The translations under genes and the position numbers were made by a program. The notes beneath the pieces are model-generated. The model saw only the letters and a list, made by a program, of their open reading frames with translations. It was not told where the DNA came from and searched no databases. From positions 1 to 9,419 of the forward strand of contig DAOWEP010000081.1 in assembly GCA_030638455.1 (NCBI GenBank): DNA of 9,419 nucleotides, in the 5' to 3' direction. Position 1 is the stretch's first letter. Each line of letters begins with the position of its first letter. Source of the DNA: Gammaproteobacteria bacterium (GTDB lineage Bacteria > Pseudomonadota > Gammaproteobacteria > DAOWEP01). Below, one piece after another: positions 1-7,190 of this stretch.

Positions 1-1725
1 CGCGTCAAGCTCGAAGAGCGGGCAATGGATTCAAACGAGCTGGAAAAGGAACGGGGTATTACCATCCTGGCCAAGAATACGGCGATTAAATGGAAAGATT
101 ACCGAATCAATATCGTAGACACACCAGGACACGCGGACTTTGGTGGTGAAGTGGAGCGCGTACTTTCCATGGTGGATTCTGTATTACTACTGGTGGATGC
201 AGTAGAAGGCCCGATGCCGCAGACACGCTTTGTAACCCAAAAGGCCCTGGAACAGGGATTGAAGCCTATTGTGGTGATAAACAAGATAGACCGTCCCGGT
301 TCACGACCGCATTGGGCATTGGATCAGACCTTTGAACTGTTTGACCGCCTGGGTGCGACCGATGAACAACTGGACTTCTCTGTCGTCTATGCTTCGGCCA
401 TAAACGGCTTCGCTGGTCTGGAAGAGGATGTTCATGATGGTGATATGACGCCTTTGTTTGAAACGATCGTAGAAAATGTCAGTGCGCCAGATGTGGATGC
501 CGATGGGCCTCTTCAGATGCAGGTCAGTTCACTCGACTACAACAGTTATGTGGGTGTTATCGGTATTGCGCGTATCACGCGTGGGAAGCTCAAGACCAAT
601 ACACCCATCACGCTGATTACAAGTGAAGGAAAGCAGCGTAATGCACGTGTACAGCTAATTTATGGTTTCCTGGGACTGGAAAGAATCGAAGTGCCGGAAG
701 CGCAGGCCGGTGACATTATTGCCTTCACTGGTGTCGATAAGCTTAATATCTCCGATACCCTGTGTGATCCAGCTAATGTCGAGGCACTGCCACCGTTGTC
801 TGTGGATGAGCCGACCATCAGCATGACCTTCCAGGTAAATAATTCCCCGTTTGCAGGGCAGGACGGAAAATATGTCACGACACGTAATATTCAGGACCGA
901 CTGGAACGCGAATTAATACATAACGTGGCTTTGCGTGTGGACCCAGGTGAAAGTCCGGATAAATTCAAGGTGTCTGGTCGTGGTGAATTGCACTTGTCAA
1001 TATTGATCGAAACCATGCGTCGTGAAGGGTATGAGCTGGGCGTGTCGCGACCAGAGGTAATCATTCATGATGTGAACGGGGTTAAAGAAGAGCCCTATGA
1101 ACAGCTTACAGTTGATGTTGAGGAACAGCATCAAGGTACGATGATGGAAAAATTGGGTGAACGAGGGGCTGATCTCAAAAACATGGTACCCGATGGCAAT
1201 GGTCGTGTGAGGCTGGATTTTATTATTCCTGCGCGTGGCCTGATTGGTTTCCGTACTGAGTTTATGACTGCCACCCAGGGTACGGGTTTGATTTATAGTG
1301 TCTTTGATCATTATGCACCGGTCAAACCAGGGGAATACGGACAACGAACCAATGGTGTACTCATCTCAAACGGAAAAGGAAAGGCGGTAGCTTTTTCAAT
1401 ATTTAATCTTCAGGAGCGTGGACGCATGTTTATTAAACATGGAGATGATCTCTATGAAGGCATGATCGTTGGCATCCATTCACGTAGTAATGATCTGGTT
1501 GTAAACCCGCTAAAGGGCAAGCAGCTGACCAATGTCCGTGCATCCGGTACGGATGAAGCCATTACCTTGACTCCACCCATCAAGCAAACGCTGGAACAGG
1601 CGCTTGAATTTATTGATGATGATGAGCTGGTAGAAGTTACGCCCAATCATATCCGCCTGCGCAAGAAAATATTGCTGGAATCCGACCGTAAAAAGGCGGC
1701 ACGCGCTCCCAAGGTAATGCCCTGA
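1..1725 (+). CDS. typA: GTPase TypA/BipA, 5'-truncated by window edge
   Basis: Translational GTPase of the EF-G/LepA family that binds the ribosome and helps 50S assembly and stress or cold adaptation (family knowledge). The frame is open from base 1 (RVKLEERAMDSNELEKERG), so the 574 residues seen lack only about 34 N-terminal residues, including the P-loop (GHVDHGKT type). The full protein would be near 608 residues, the usual length. Visible GTPase motifs are the switch I segment RGITI (about nt 55-69), G3 DTPGH (118-132), G4 NKID (280-291) and G5 ASA (about 394-402). They are followed by a beta-barrel domain, EF-G III/V-like domains and the TypA-specific C-terminal part with ARGLIGFRTEF (about 1231-1263). 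The ATG at 25 is internal and is not the start. The gene ends with TGA at 1723-1725, 86 bases before the next gene. No clear intrinsic terminator follows. Confidence 0.97.
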   Translation, partial: RVKLEERAMDSNELEKERGITILAKNTAIKWKDYRINIVDTPGHADFGGEVERVLSMVDSVLLLVDAVEGPMPQTRFVTQKALEQGLKPIVVINKIDRPGSRPHWALDQTFELFDRLGATDEQLDFSVVYASAINGFAGLEEDVHDGDMTPLFETIVENVSAPDVDADGPLQMQVSSLDYNSYVGVIGIARITRGKLKTNTPITLITSEGKQRNARVQLIYGFLGLERIEVPEAQAGDIIAFTGVDKLNISDTLCDPANVEALPPLSVDEPTISMTFQVNNSPFAGQDGKYVTTRNIQDRLERELIHNVALRVDPGESPDKFKVSGRGELHLSILIETMRREGYELGVSRPEVIIHDVNGVKEEPYEQLTVDVEEQHQGTMMEKLGERGADLKNMVPDGNGRVRLDFIIPARGLIGFRTEFMTATQGTGLIYSVFDHYAPVKPGEYGQRTNGVLISNGKGKAVAFSIFNLQERGRMFIKHGDDLYEGMIVGIHSRSNDLVVNPLKGKQLTNVRASGTDEAITLTPPIKQTLEQALEFIDDDELVEVTPNHIRLRKKILLESDRKKAARAPKVMP

Positions 1726-1762
1726 GTACTAAGTAATGCTACGGGCGTAGATTTGTGACAGA

Positions 1763-1797
1763 CTAGCGCAACGATTCGCTAGAGCAATCTATATTGC
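1763..1797 (+). other. two adjacent small inverted repeats in the typA-downstream leader
   Basis: Two short hairpins stand next to each other: CTAGCG (1763-1768)/CGCTAG (1777-1782) with an 8-base loop, then GCAAT (1784-1788)/ATTGC (1793-1797) with a 4-base loop. The second ends three bases before the AGGAGGT ribosome binding site at 1800-1806. There is no T-run after either, so a standard intrinsic terminator is unlikely. They could be leader RNA structure or an mRNA processing/stability element. The repeats are seen directly, but the stems are only 6 and 5 bp and any function is inference. Confidence 0.3.
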
Positions 1798-1811
1798 ATA
1801 GGAGGTCTGTC

Positions 1812-2393
1812 ATGATTGGTAAAAAAAATATCGTATTCGGTTTTATCTATCTTGTCTTTACTGCGGCGCTTGGCCCGTACATGATCAATTATATGTTTCC
1901 AGACATAAAGGTTGCGCAGCAGTCCAAGCAGGAGACAGTGGGAAGGCTGCAACAATTGGCCGAGAATGATTTTGAAGAAGACCTGGATGCACTTCCCACC
2001 GATGAGATCGTCAGAGCCAATACCGAAGGTATATTGGCATTGAATCAGCAGGCCAATGCCAGAGCTCCACTGGATAGCATGAAGGGCGGGCCGCATGCTC
2101 ACGGTAATCTTGAAGCAGTACTCAATATTGTCACCGGTCTTGTGCTTTGTTTTCTTGCCGCGCCTGTATTAATTAAACAGGCAATCAGTTGGATATTTAT
2201 TGCCGGTACCCTGCTTCATTCCGGCATGCTGTATTTACGTGCATTTGATATTGCGTGGGCAGGGAAATTACTTGGCCTGGGCGTAGGTCCGATTTTGATC
2301 CTTGTGGGACTATTATTGGCGGGTATTTCAGCCGCCATCTGGTTTCGAGGCTCAATAGTGAGTGATGCCAGTACTCCCTCAATACTAGCTTGA
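1812..2393 (+). CDS. unrecognised four-helix membrane protein
   Basis: I do not recognise this 193-residue protein. The start at ATG 1812 is chosen because a near-perfect Shine-Dalgarno AGGAGGT (1800-1806) sits five bases before it; a frame-mate ATG at 1794 lies upstream of that site. Hydrophobicity by eye gives TM1 at residues about 7-28, a soluble, acidic, Gln-rich segment at about 30-95, then TM2 (101-120), TM3 (124-143) and TM4 (152-177). A HAHGN motif (H95, H97) stands just before TM2, and H136, R143 and D146 lie in or near the end of TM3. There is no cleavable signal peptide; TM1 looks like an anchor. It lies between typA and dtd on the same strand, and its stop codon is inside a hairpin that covers the dtd ribosome binding site. 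The His pair could hint at metal or heme binding, but that is only inference. Confidence 0.85.
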   Translation: MIGKKNIVFGFIYLVFTAALGPYMINYMFPDIKVAQQSKQETVGRLQQLAENDFEEDLDALPTDEIVRANTEGILALNQQANARAPLDSMKGGPHAHGNLEAVLNIVTGLVLCFLAAPVLIKQAISWIFIAGTLLHSGMLYLRAFDIAWAGKLLGLGVGPILILVGLLLAGISAAIWFRGSIVSDASTPSILA

Positions 2394-2402
2394 GGGAGTA
2401 CT
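2370..2402 (+). promoter_or_regulatory. 13-bp perfect hairpin covering the dtd ribosome binding site
   Basis: AGTACTCCCTCAA (2370-2382) pairs perfectly with TTGAGGGAGTACT (2390-2402) around a 7-base loop (2383-2389). The 3' arm contains the upstream stop codon TGA (2391-2393) and the GGGAG Shine-Dalgarno (2394-2398) of dtd, whose ATG is at 2404. The 5' arm is the last coding stretch of the membrane-protein gene. No T-run follows; the sequence goes straight into dtd, so this is not an intrinsic terminator. The likely effect (inference) is to hide the dtd binding site unless a ribosome finishing the upstream gene melts the stem, giving translational coupling. Confidence 0.6.
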
Positions 2403-2403
2403 T

Positions 2404-2850
2404 ATGATTGCACTATTGCAACGTGTTGCATATGCAAAAGTTGAGGTAAGCAAGGAGATAGTGGGTAGTATCGATGTAGGGTTGCTGGTGTTTGTGGGTG
2501 TAGAAAGGAATGATGCGCAGGATCAGGCAAATCGCTTGCTGGAAAAAATTCTGGGCTACCGAGTGTTTTCAGATCAGGAAGGTAAGATGAACCTTAGTGT
2601 GCAGGATATTAAGGGGAGCGTATTGCTAGTGCCGCAGTTTACATTGGCCGCCGATACCGGAAAGGGGTTGCGTCCGAGTTTCTCATCTGCGGCAGAACCT
2701 GAGCAAGGGAAAGAGTTATTTGAGTACCTTGTAGAACGTGCCCGGCAAGAACATGACCCAGTAGCTACAGGGAAATTTGGTGCGGATATGCAGGTGAGCC
2801 TGATGAATGATGGCCCTGTTACATTCTGGTTACAAGTTTCGCCTAAGTAG
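2404..2850 (+). CDS. dtd: D-aminoacyl-tRNA deacylase
   Basis: Cytosolic homodimeric proofreading enzyme that hydrolyses D-amino acids (for example D-Tyr) and glycine mischarged on tRNAs. At 148 residues it has the usual family length. It starts MIALLQRV, carries the conserved GYRVFSDQEGKMN block (51-63), the active-site strand PQFTL (77-81, the SQFTL motif with Pro in place of Ser), the RPSFS block (90-94) and the Gly-cisPro motif NDGPVT (135-140, G137-P138) that enforces D-chirality selection. The Thr of the QFTL motif is present. The start at ATG 2404 is supported by GGGAG at 2394-2398, five bases upstream. The gene lies ten bases after the membrane-protein stop, and its binding site is inside a hairpin, so its translation may depend on the gene before it. 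It faces fnr tail to tail. Confidence 0.96.
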   Translation: MIALLQRVAYAKVEVSKEIVGSIDVGLLVFVGVERNDAQDQANRLLEKILGYRVFSDQEGKMNLSVQDIKGSVLLVPQFTLAADTGKGLRPSFSSAAEPEQGKELFEYLVERARQEHDPVATGKFGADMQVSLMNDGPVTFWLQVSPK

Positions 2851-2872
2851 TGTCCGTGTAATGTCAGTTAAA

Positions 2873-3643
2873 TCAGGCAGTCTTCGGATTACTGTTATTG
2901 TCTGCGGTATTTAAGCCGGCTAGTTTTCCAAGTGCCTGCATATCGATTAGACGAATATACTTTCCTTTAACATAAATCAATCCTTGTTCCTGAAAGCGTG
3001 TAAACAGCCGGCTTACGGTTTCAACCACAAGCCCAAGATAATTGCCAATATCATTACGCGACATACTCAGGTTAAATTCGGTAGGCGAAAAACCCCTTTC
3101 CTTGAATCTTGTCGAGAAACTGAGCAACATGGAAGCAAGGCGTTCTTCTGCTGTTTTCTTTCCTAGTTGCATCAGCATTTCTCCCTCTTTTACGATCTCT
3201 TTACTCATGAGTCGTAGTAACTGATGTTGCAAGCTGGGTAATTGTCCGGCCAGTTCCTCAAGTTGTGCAAATGGCATTTCACAGAAACTCGTGGTTTCCA
3301 GTGCCTTTGCATAGGAATTATGTTGCCCTGTATTAATCGCATCCATTCCCGCCAGTTCACCCGGCAATAAAAAACCGGTTATCTGTTCGCTGCCGTCATC
3401 AGCAATAGAATAAATTTTTACTGAACCTGATTTAATGGCATACAGAGAGTGAAACGCATCACCCTGATTAAATAAATGTTCCCCTTTTTTGAGTGGTTGC
3501 TTACGTTTTATTATTTTTTCAAGCCTGGCCATGTCCTTCTCATGTATTCCGATAGGCAGACACAGCCCGTACATGCCGCAGTCCTCACAGGCAGCCTTGA
3601 GCTTGCTAAGATTAACTATCTTGTCGTGTTCACGATTTGACAT
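2873..3643 (-). CDS. fnr: FNR/ANR-family oxygen-sensing transcription regulator
   Basis: CRP/FNR-family global regulator of the switch to anaerobic metabolism. With a [4Fe-4S] cluster it dimerises and binds TTGAT-N4-ATCAA-type sites; oxygen destroys the cluster (family knowledge). The 256-residue protein has cluster ligands in the expected places, C19, C22 and C28 plus C121 (E. coli FNR: 20, 23, 29, 122). It then has a cyclic-nucleotide-type beta-roll (about 38-125), a dimer helix (about 140-168) and a helix-turn-helix with NDIGNYLGL and the recognition helix VETVSR (207-212), carrying E208, S211 and R212. Oxygen sensing is therefore probably intact. The start ATG (3643-3641) has AGG about seven bases upstream. 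The gene is divergent from hisB and converges on dtd. I saw no FNR box in its own upstream region, so autoregulation is not supported here. Confidence 0.95.
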   Translation of the reverse strand: MSNREHDKIVNLSKLKAACEDCGMYGLCLPIGIHEKDMARLEKIIKRKQPLKKGEHLFNQGDAFHSLYAIKSGSVKIYSIADDGSEQITGFLLPGELAGMDAINTGQHNSYAKALETTSFCEMPFAQLEELAGQLPSLQHQLLRLMSKEIVKEGEMLMQLGKKTAEERLASMLLSFSTRFKERGFSPTEFNLSMSRNDIGNYLGLVVETVSRLFTRFQEQGLIYVKGKYIRLIDMQALGKLAGLNTADNNSNPKTA

Positions 3644-3678
3644 ATAATGGCCTGAATATTCTCACCTATTGCTGGTAG

Positions 3679-3706
3679 AATATAGGAAATAATCATCCGG
3701 AGTCTA
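3679..3706 (-). promoter_or_regulatory. candidate sigma-70 promoter for fnr
   Basis: Reading the minus strand, TAGACT (3706-3701, four of six matches to the -35 consensus) is followed after 16 bases by TATATT (3684-3679, five of six matches to the -10 consensus). A transcript would start near 3672, leaving a leader of roughly 29 bases before the fnr ATG. This is a pattern match by eye and AT-rich spacers yield such matches by chance. Confidence 0.35.
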
Positions 3707-3754
3707 TTTTTTCAGGTAAGCTCACTGGTGATGGTCAGGATGTAAAAAATTATC

Positions 3755-3783
3755 TTGCTTCCCCTGTATGTAAATCATATAAG
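3755..3783 (+). promoter_or_regulatory. candidate sigma-70 promoter for the his cluster
   Basis: TTGCTT (3755-3760) and TATAAG (3778-3783) are separated by exactly 17 bases. The -10 match is good (five of six) and the -35 is weak (three of six). Transcription would begin near 3790, giving a leader of about 70 bases before hisB. That leader contains a possible imperfect stem GGGCCA (3808-3813)/TGGCTC (3820-3825) but no histidine-rich leader peptide. It is the best candidate I see in the 217-base divergent region, not a proven promoter. Confidence 0.35.
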
Positions 3784-3860
3784 ATTCAGGGTATTATAAA
3801 TAACTACGGGCCAGATTATTGGCTCTCAGATTGAGATAGTATGAAATTGCAGGCCTGTTA

Positions 3861-4454
3861 ATGACTGATAGAAAAGCAAAAATTCAGCGCGATACTCTGG
3901 AGACCAAAATTTCAGTAGACGTGAATCTTGATGGGCAGGGGACATCTACTATGTCCACCGGCATACCTTTCCTTGAGCATATGCTGGATCAGGTTGCCCG
4001 TCATGGAATGATCGATCTGAAGATTCAGGCTGATGGTGATCTGGAGATTGATGCCCATCACACCGTAGAAGATATAGGCATAACCATAGGCCAGGCTTTC
4101 AGGGATGCAATGGGCGATAAAAAAGGGATCCGGCGATATGGGCATGCCTATGTACCGCTGGATGAAGCCCTTTCGCGCGTGGTAATTGATTTTTCTGGCC
4201 GTCCGGGCCTTGAATATAATGTGGATATTGCCCGTTCCAGGGTGGGTGAGTTTGATGTGGAGTTGTTCCACGAATTTTTTCAGGGATTTTGTAACCATGC
4301 GCAGGCTACCATGCATATTGATAATATTCGTGGAGTGAATGGCCATCATATTGCGGAGACTGTTTTCAAGGCCTTTGGCCGGGCAGTACGTATGGCTCTG
4401 GAAATGGATCCGCGTATGCAGGGTATTTTACCGTCCACCAAAGGCAGCTTGTGA
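3861..4454 (+). CDS. hisB: imidazoleglycerol-phosphate dehydratase (monofunctional)
   Basis: Converts imidazole glycerol phosphate to imidazole acetol phosphate, the sixth step of histidine synthesis, in the cytosol as a manganese-dependent 24-mer (family knowledge). The 197 residues match the monofunctional enzyme; the N-terminal HAD phosphatase domain found in enteric HisB is absent. The metal-binding repeats are visible: FLEHMLDQ (37-44), DAHHTVED (64-71) and GHHIAE (161-166), with the typical end PSTKG. The start at ATG 3861 follows a weak AGG (3851-3853). A six-codon open frame (3841-3861, MKLQAC) ends in a TAATG overlap with this start. It is the first gene of the cluster, divergent from fnr, 56 bases before hisH. 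Confidence 0.97.
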   Translation: MTDRKAKIQRDTLETKISVDVNLDGQGTSTMSTGIPFLEHMLDQVARHGMIDLKIQADGDLEIDAHHTVEDIGITIGQAFRDAMGDKKGIRRYGHAYVPLDEALSRVVIDFSGRPGLEYNVDIARSRVGEFDVELFHEFFQGFCNHAQATMHIDNIRGVNGHHIAETVFKAFGRAVRMALEMDPRMQGILPSTKGSL

Positions 4455-4510
4455 GTAACACGAGGGCATCTCTCTAATATCCCAATATAGTTCGGGTATG
4501 AGTTATTAGT

Positions 4511-5158
4511 ATGGCTACCGTTGCAGTCATTGATTACGGAATGGGAAATTTGCGTTCAGTTGCAAAGGCGCTGGAGCACGTGTCTCCAAAGACCCGGGTG
4601 ACCGTTACTTCCGAGCCAGAAAAAATCGCCAGCGCTGACCGTATCGTTTTTCCCGGCCAGGGTGCGATGGGTAATGCAATGCAGGAATTGCATCGGCTGG
4701 GTCTGCATGAGGTGATACTCAGGCACATACACGAAAAGCCGTTTCTTGGTATCTGTTTGGGTTTGCAGGCCTTGCTCGAGTATAGTGAAGAAGATGGCGG
4801 TACTAATGGCCTGGGTATTTTTGCCGGTAAGGTACTGAAATTTTCTGATCCATTGATGGATGAGGATACCGGGCAGCGTCTCAAGGTGCCACATATGGGA
4901 TGGAACCAGGTGCATCAGGCAGGTGATCACCCGTTATGGAAAAATATTTCACAGGACAGCCGCTTTTATTTTGTGCATAGTTACTATGTGCAACCTTCAG
5001 AAAAAGAGACCATAGCGGCTTCTACCCGTTATGGCGTTGAATTTACATCAGCTGCAAGTCATGACAATATTTTTGCGGTGCAATTTCATCCGGAAAAGAG
5101 CCAGCACGCAGGACTGAAGTTACTGGAAAACTTTATCGGCTGGGACGGGCAGTGTTAA
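4511..5158 (+). CDS. hisH: imidazole glycerol phosphate synthase, glutamine amidotransferase subunit
   Basis: Class I glutaminase that hydrolyses glutamine and channels ammonia to HisF, with which it forms IGP synthase. The 215 residues are normal length. The oxyanion-strand region FPGQGAMGNAM (47-57) is present. The nucleophile elbow is GICLGLQ (80-86) with C82, and the catalytic pair is in QFHPEKS (191-197) with H193 and E195, so the triad is complete. The C-terminal KLLENFIGW is typical. The start ATG 4511 has only a poor binding site (GAG at 4500-4502), and a four-codon frame ATG-AGT-TAT-TAG (4498-4509) lies just before it. Entry may thus rely partly on ribosomes coming from upstream (inference). 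The gene lies between hisB and hisA on the same strand. Confidence 0.97.
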   Translation: MATVAVIDYGMGNLRSVAKALEHVSPKTRVTVTSEPEKIASADRIVFPGQGAMGNAMQELHRLGLHEVILRHIHEKPFLGICLGLQALLEYSEEDGGTNGLGIFAGKVLKFSDPLMDEDTGQRLKVPHMGWNQVHQAGDHPLWKNISQDSRFYFVHSYYVQPSEKETIAASTRYGVEFTSAASHDNIFAVQFHPEKSQHAGLKLLENFIGWDGQC

Positions 5159-5224
5159 GAAAGCCCTGTTCAAAATAGTTAACCTGTAAATAGCAGAACA
5201 CGAAAAATAAATGAGGAAGCCAAG

Positions 5225-5965
5225 ATGTTATTGATACCCGCTATAGACCTTAAAGAAGGCAAGTGTGTTCGTCTTCGTCAGGGCCGTATGGATGATGAAA
5301 CCGTGTTTTCAGATGACCCGGTCGCGGTTGCCAGAAAATGGGCCGATGCAGGTGCACGACGTCTGCACATTGTCGATCTGGATGGAGCATTTGCAGGCAA
5401 GCCTGTTAATGCCGAAGTCATTCACCAGATTGCGGAGGCATGCCCGGACTTGCCGATCCAGGTTGGAGGCGGTATTCGGGACGAGGATACTGTACAGGTA
5501 TATCTTGATGCCGGTGTGCAGTACGTAATTATTGGTACCAAGGCGGTAAGCGCACCGCATTTTGTAAATGATCTGTGCCTGGAGTTTCCGGGGCATATTA
5601 TTATAGGACTGGATGCAAAGGATGGAAAAGTGGCGATTGATGGATGGTCCAAGCTTTCTCATCATGATGTGATCGATATGGCAAAACACTTTGAGCGTGA
5701 TGGTGTAGAGGCAATTGTATTTACTGATATCGGCCGGGACGGAATGATGAAAGGCGTGAATGTGGAATCTACAGTAGCATTGGCGCGCGAGATCACGATC
5801 CCTGTGATTGCATCGGGCGGCATTACCACTATTGATGATGTTCGTGCGCTATGTGAATTTGCCGATGAGGGTATTATGGGTGCCATTACAGGGAGGGCGA
5901 TTTATGAGGGTACACTGGATCTAGCTAAAGGACAGGCGCTGGCGGATAAATTAACTAAAGCATAG
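5225..5965 (+). CDS. hisA: ProFAR isomerase
   Basis: 1-(5-phosphoribosyl)-5-[(5-phosphoribosylamino)methylideneamino]imidazole-4-carboxamide isomerase, an Amadori-type rearrangement that makes PRFAR for HisF/HisH. The 246-residue TIM barrel shows the duplicated half-barrel design. The catalytic aspartates are D8 in PAIDLKEGK (5-13) and D130 in GLDAKDGK (128-135). Phosphate-binding loops are QVGGGIR (79-85) and the ASGG segment near residues 198-201. The start at ATG 5225 is clear, with GAGGAAG (5213-5219) five bases upstream. It follows hisH after 66 bases and precedes hisF by 56 bases. It is paralogous to hisF, but the D8 context and the chain length assign it to HisA. Confidence 0.97.
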   Translation: MLLIPAIDLKEGKCVRLRQGRMDDETVFSDDPVAVARKWADAGARRLHIVDLDGAFAGKPVNAEVIHQIAEACPDLPIQVGGGIRDEDTVQVYLDAGVQYVIIGTKAVSAPHFVNDLCLEFPGHIIIGLDAKDGKVAIDGWSKLSHHDVIDMAKHFERDGVEAIVFTDIGRDGMMKGVNVESTVALAREITIPVIASGGITTIDDVRALCEFADEGIMGAITGRAIYEGTLDLAKGQALADKLTKA

Positions 5966-6021
5966 TAGTTCAATAGCATAATAGTTAAGTCTGAAAATAT
6001 TAAACTAAGAGGTAGCAGGTA

Positions 6022-6795
6022 GTGGGTCTGGCAAAACGTATCATCCCTTGTCTTGACGTCGATAATGGACGGGTAGTAAAGGGTGTAAAGTTTGTAGAGA
6101 TTCGTGATGCTGGTGACCCAGTAGAGATTGCACGGCGATATGATGAAGAGGGTGCCGATGAGCTAACCTTTCTTGATATCACTGCCAGCTCGGATGATCG
6201 GGAAACCATGGTGCATGTGGTAGAAGAAGTTGCCAGTGAAGTATTTATTCCATTGACGGTAGGCGGCGGGATACGTGAGGTAGCTGATATTCGTCGTATG
6301 CTGAATGCGGGTGCCGACAAGGTAGCCATTAATACAGCGGCGGTATTTAACCCGGAATTTGTCAGGGAAGCGGCAGCGAAGGTAGGCTCACAGTGTATTG
6401 TGGTAGCCATAGACGCCAAACAGGTGAGCGAAGAAAATGAACCAAAGCGTTGGGAGATTTTTACGCATGGTGGACGCAAACCTACGGGTATTGATGCAGT
6501 AGAATGGGCCATTAAGATGGAAAGCTATGGAGCCGGAGAAATCCTGTTAACGAGCATGGACCGTGACGGAACCAAAATTGGTTTTGATCTTGAATTAACC
6601 AGGGCGATCAGTGATGCAGTAAGAATTCCGGTCATCGCCTCAGGTGGGGTAGGTAATCTGGATCATCTTGCTGAAGGTGTAACCAAAGGTAAGGCAGACG
6701 CTGTACTTGCCGCGAGTATTTTTCATTTCGGAGAATATACTATTATGGAAGCCAAGCAACGAATGGCTGAACAGGGTATTGAGGTCAGGCTGTAA
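6022..6795 (+). CDS. hisF: imidazole glycerol phosphate synthase, cyclase subunit
   Basis: TIM-barrel cyclase that uses ammonia from HisH to turn PRFAR into imidazole glycerol phosphate and AICAR. The 257 residues begin with the typical GLAKRIIPCLDVDNGRVVKG. The catalytic aspartates are D12 (in PCLDVD) and D131 (in VAIDAKQ). The phosphate-binding loops are VGGGIRE (80-86) and ASGGVGN in the C-terminal half. The start is GTG at 6022, chosen because translation from it gives the canonical N-terminus and AAGAGGT (6007-6013) lies eight bases upstream. The hisI start follows four bases after the stop, so the two are probably translationally coupled. Together with hisH it supplies the complete IGP synthase. 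Confidence 0.97.
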   Translation: MGLAKRIIPCLDVDNGRVVKGVKFVEIRDAGDPVEIARRYDEEGADELTFLDITASSDDRETMVHVVEEVASEVFIPLTVGGGIREVADIRRMLNAGADKVAINTAAVFNPEFVREAAAKVGSQCIVVAIDAKQVSEENEPKRWEIFTHGGRKPTGIDAVEWAIKMESYGAGEILLTSMDRDGTKIGFDLELTRAISDAVRIPVIASGGVGNLDHLAEGVTKGKADAVLAASIFHFGEYTIMEAKQRMAEQGIEVRL

Positions 6796-6799
6796 GCGT

Positions 6800-7183
6800 A
6801 TGGCTGATTGGTTAGATGAAATCAAATGGACGGATGACGGGTTGGTGCCGGCGATTGCGCAGGAAGAAGGTAGCAATAAGGTATTGATGATGGCGTGGAT
6901 GAACCGAGAGGCACTTGCGCTAACAGCTGAATCTGGGCATGCCGTGTATTGGTCCAGATCCAGGGGTCGTTTATGGCATAAAGGCGAGGAATCAGGTCAC
7001 CAGCAGGTAATCAAGGATATTCGACTTGATTGTGATAATGACGTTATTTTACTTGTGGTTGAGCAAAAAGGCGGGATTGCATGCCATACTGGTCGCCACA
7101 ATTGCTTTTATCAAAAATTCAAGGATAATCAATGGGTAAGCGTGGATCCCGTGCTCAAGGATCCTGATGAGATTTATAAATAA
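6800..7183 (+). CDS. hisI: phosphoribosyl-AMP cyclohydrolase
   Basis: Zinc-dependent hydrolase that opens the adenine ring of phosphoribosyl-AMP, the third step of histidine synthesis. The 127-residue single-domain form lacks the HisE domain fused to it in enteric bacteria. Visible features are the MMAWMNREAL block (30-39), the SRSRGRLWHKGEESGH substrate region (52-67), the metal-binding DCDND (77-81) and the zinc cysteines C78, C95 (ACHTG) and C102 (NCFY). I choose ATG 6800, four bases after hisF, because it gives the family N-terminus. The frame extends back to 6707 inside hisF, but that part does not look like HisI. No strong binding site precedes 6800, so coupling to hisF is likely (inference). 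Confidence 0.96.
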   Translation: MADWLDEIKWTDDGLVPAIAQEEGSNKVLMMAWMNREALALTAESGHAVYWSRSRGRLWHKGEESGHQQVIKDIRLDCDNDVILLVVEQKGGIACHTGRHNCFYQKFKDNQWVSVDPVLKDPDEIYK

Positions 7184-7190
7184 TGCGTAA

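Noticed and set aside
997..1344. 115-residue minus-strand frame inside typA
   Set aside because: It is antisense to conserved typA sequence, with no own binding site or family resemblance.
2878..2894. Stem with TTCG loop near the end of fnr, as a possible terminator for dtd
   Set aside because: Only four pairs including a G-T wobble, then a mismatch, and no T-run; it also lies inside the fnr coding region.
3790..3860. his attenuator with a leader peptide
   Set aside because: No run of His codons and no terminator/antiterminator pair before hisB.
3912..4349. 145-residue minus-strand frame inside hisB
   Set aside because: It is antisense to a well-supported hisB and shows no recognisable motif.
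5171..5998. Similar ATAGTTAA words in the hisH-hisA and hisA-hisF spacers (near 5175 and 5981) as a repeated element
   Set aside because: The shared part is about nine AT-rich bases and the flanks do not align, so chance is enough.
6707..6799. Upstream in-frame extension of hisI
   Set aside because: It overlaps the end of hisF, and its residues do not fit the HisI N-terminus; ATG 6800 does.
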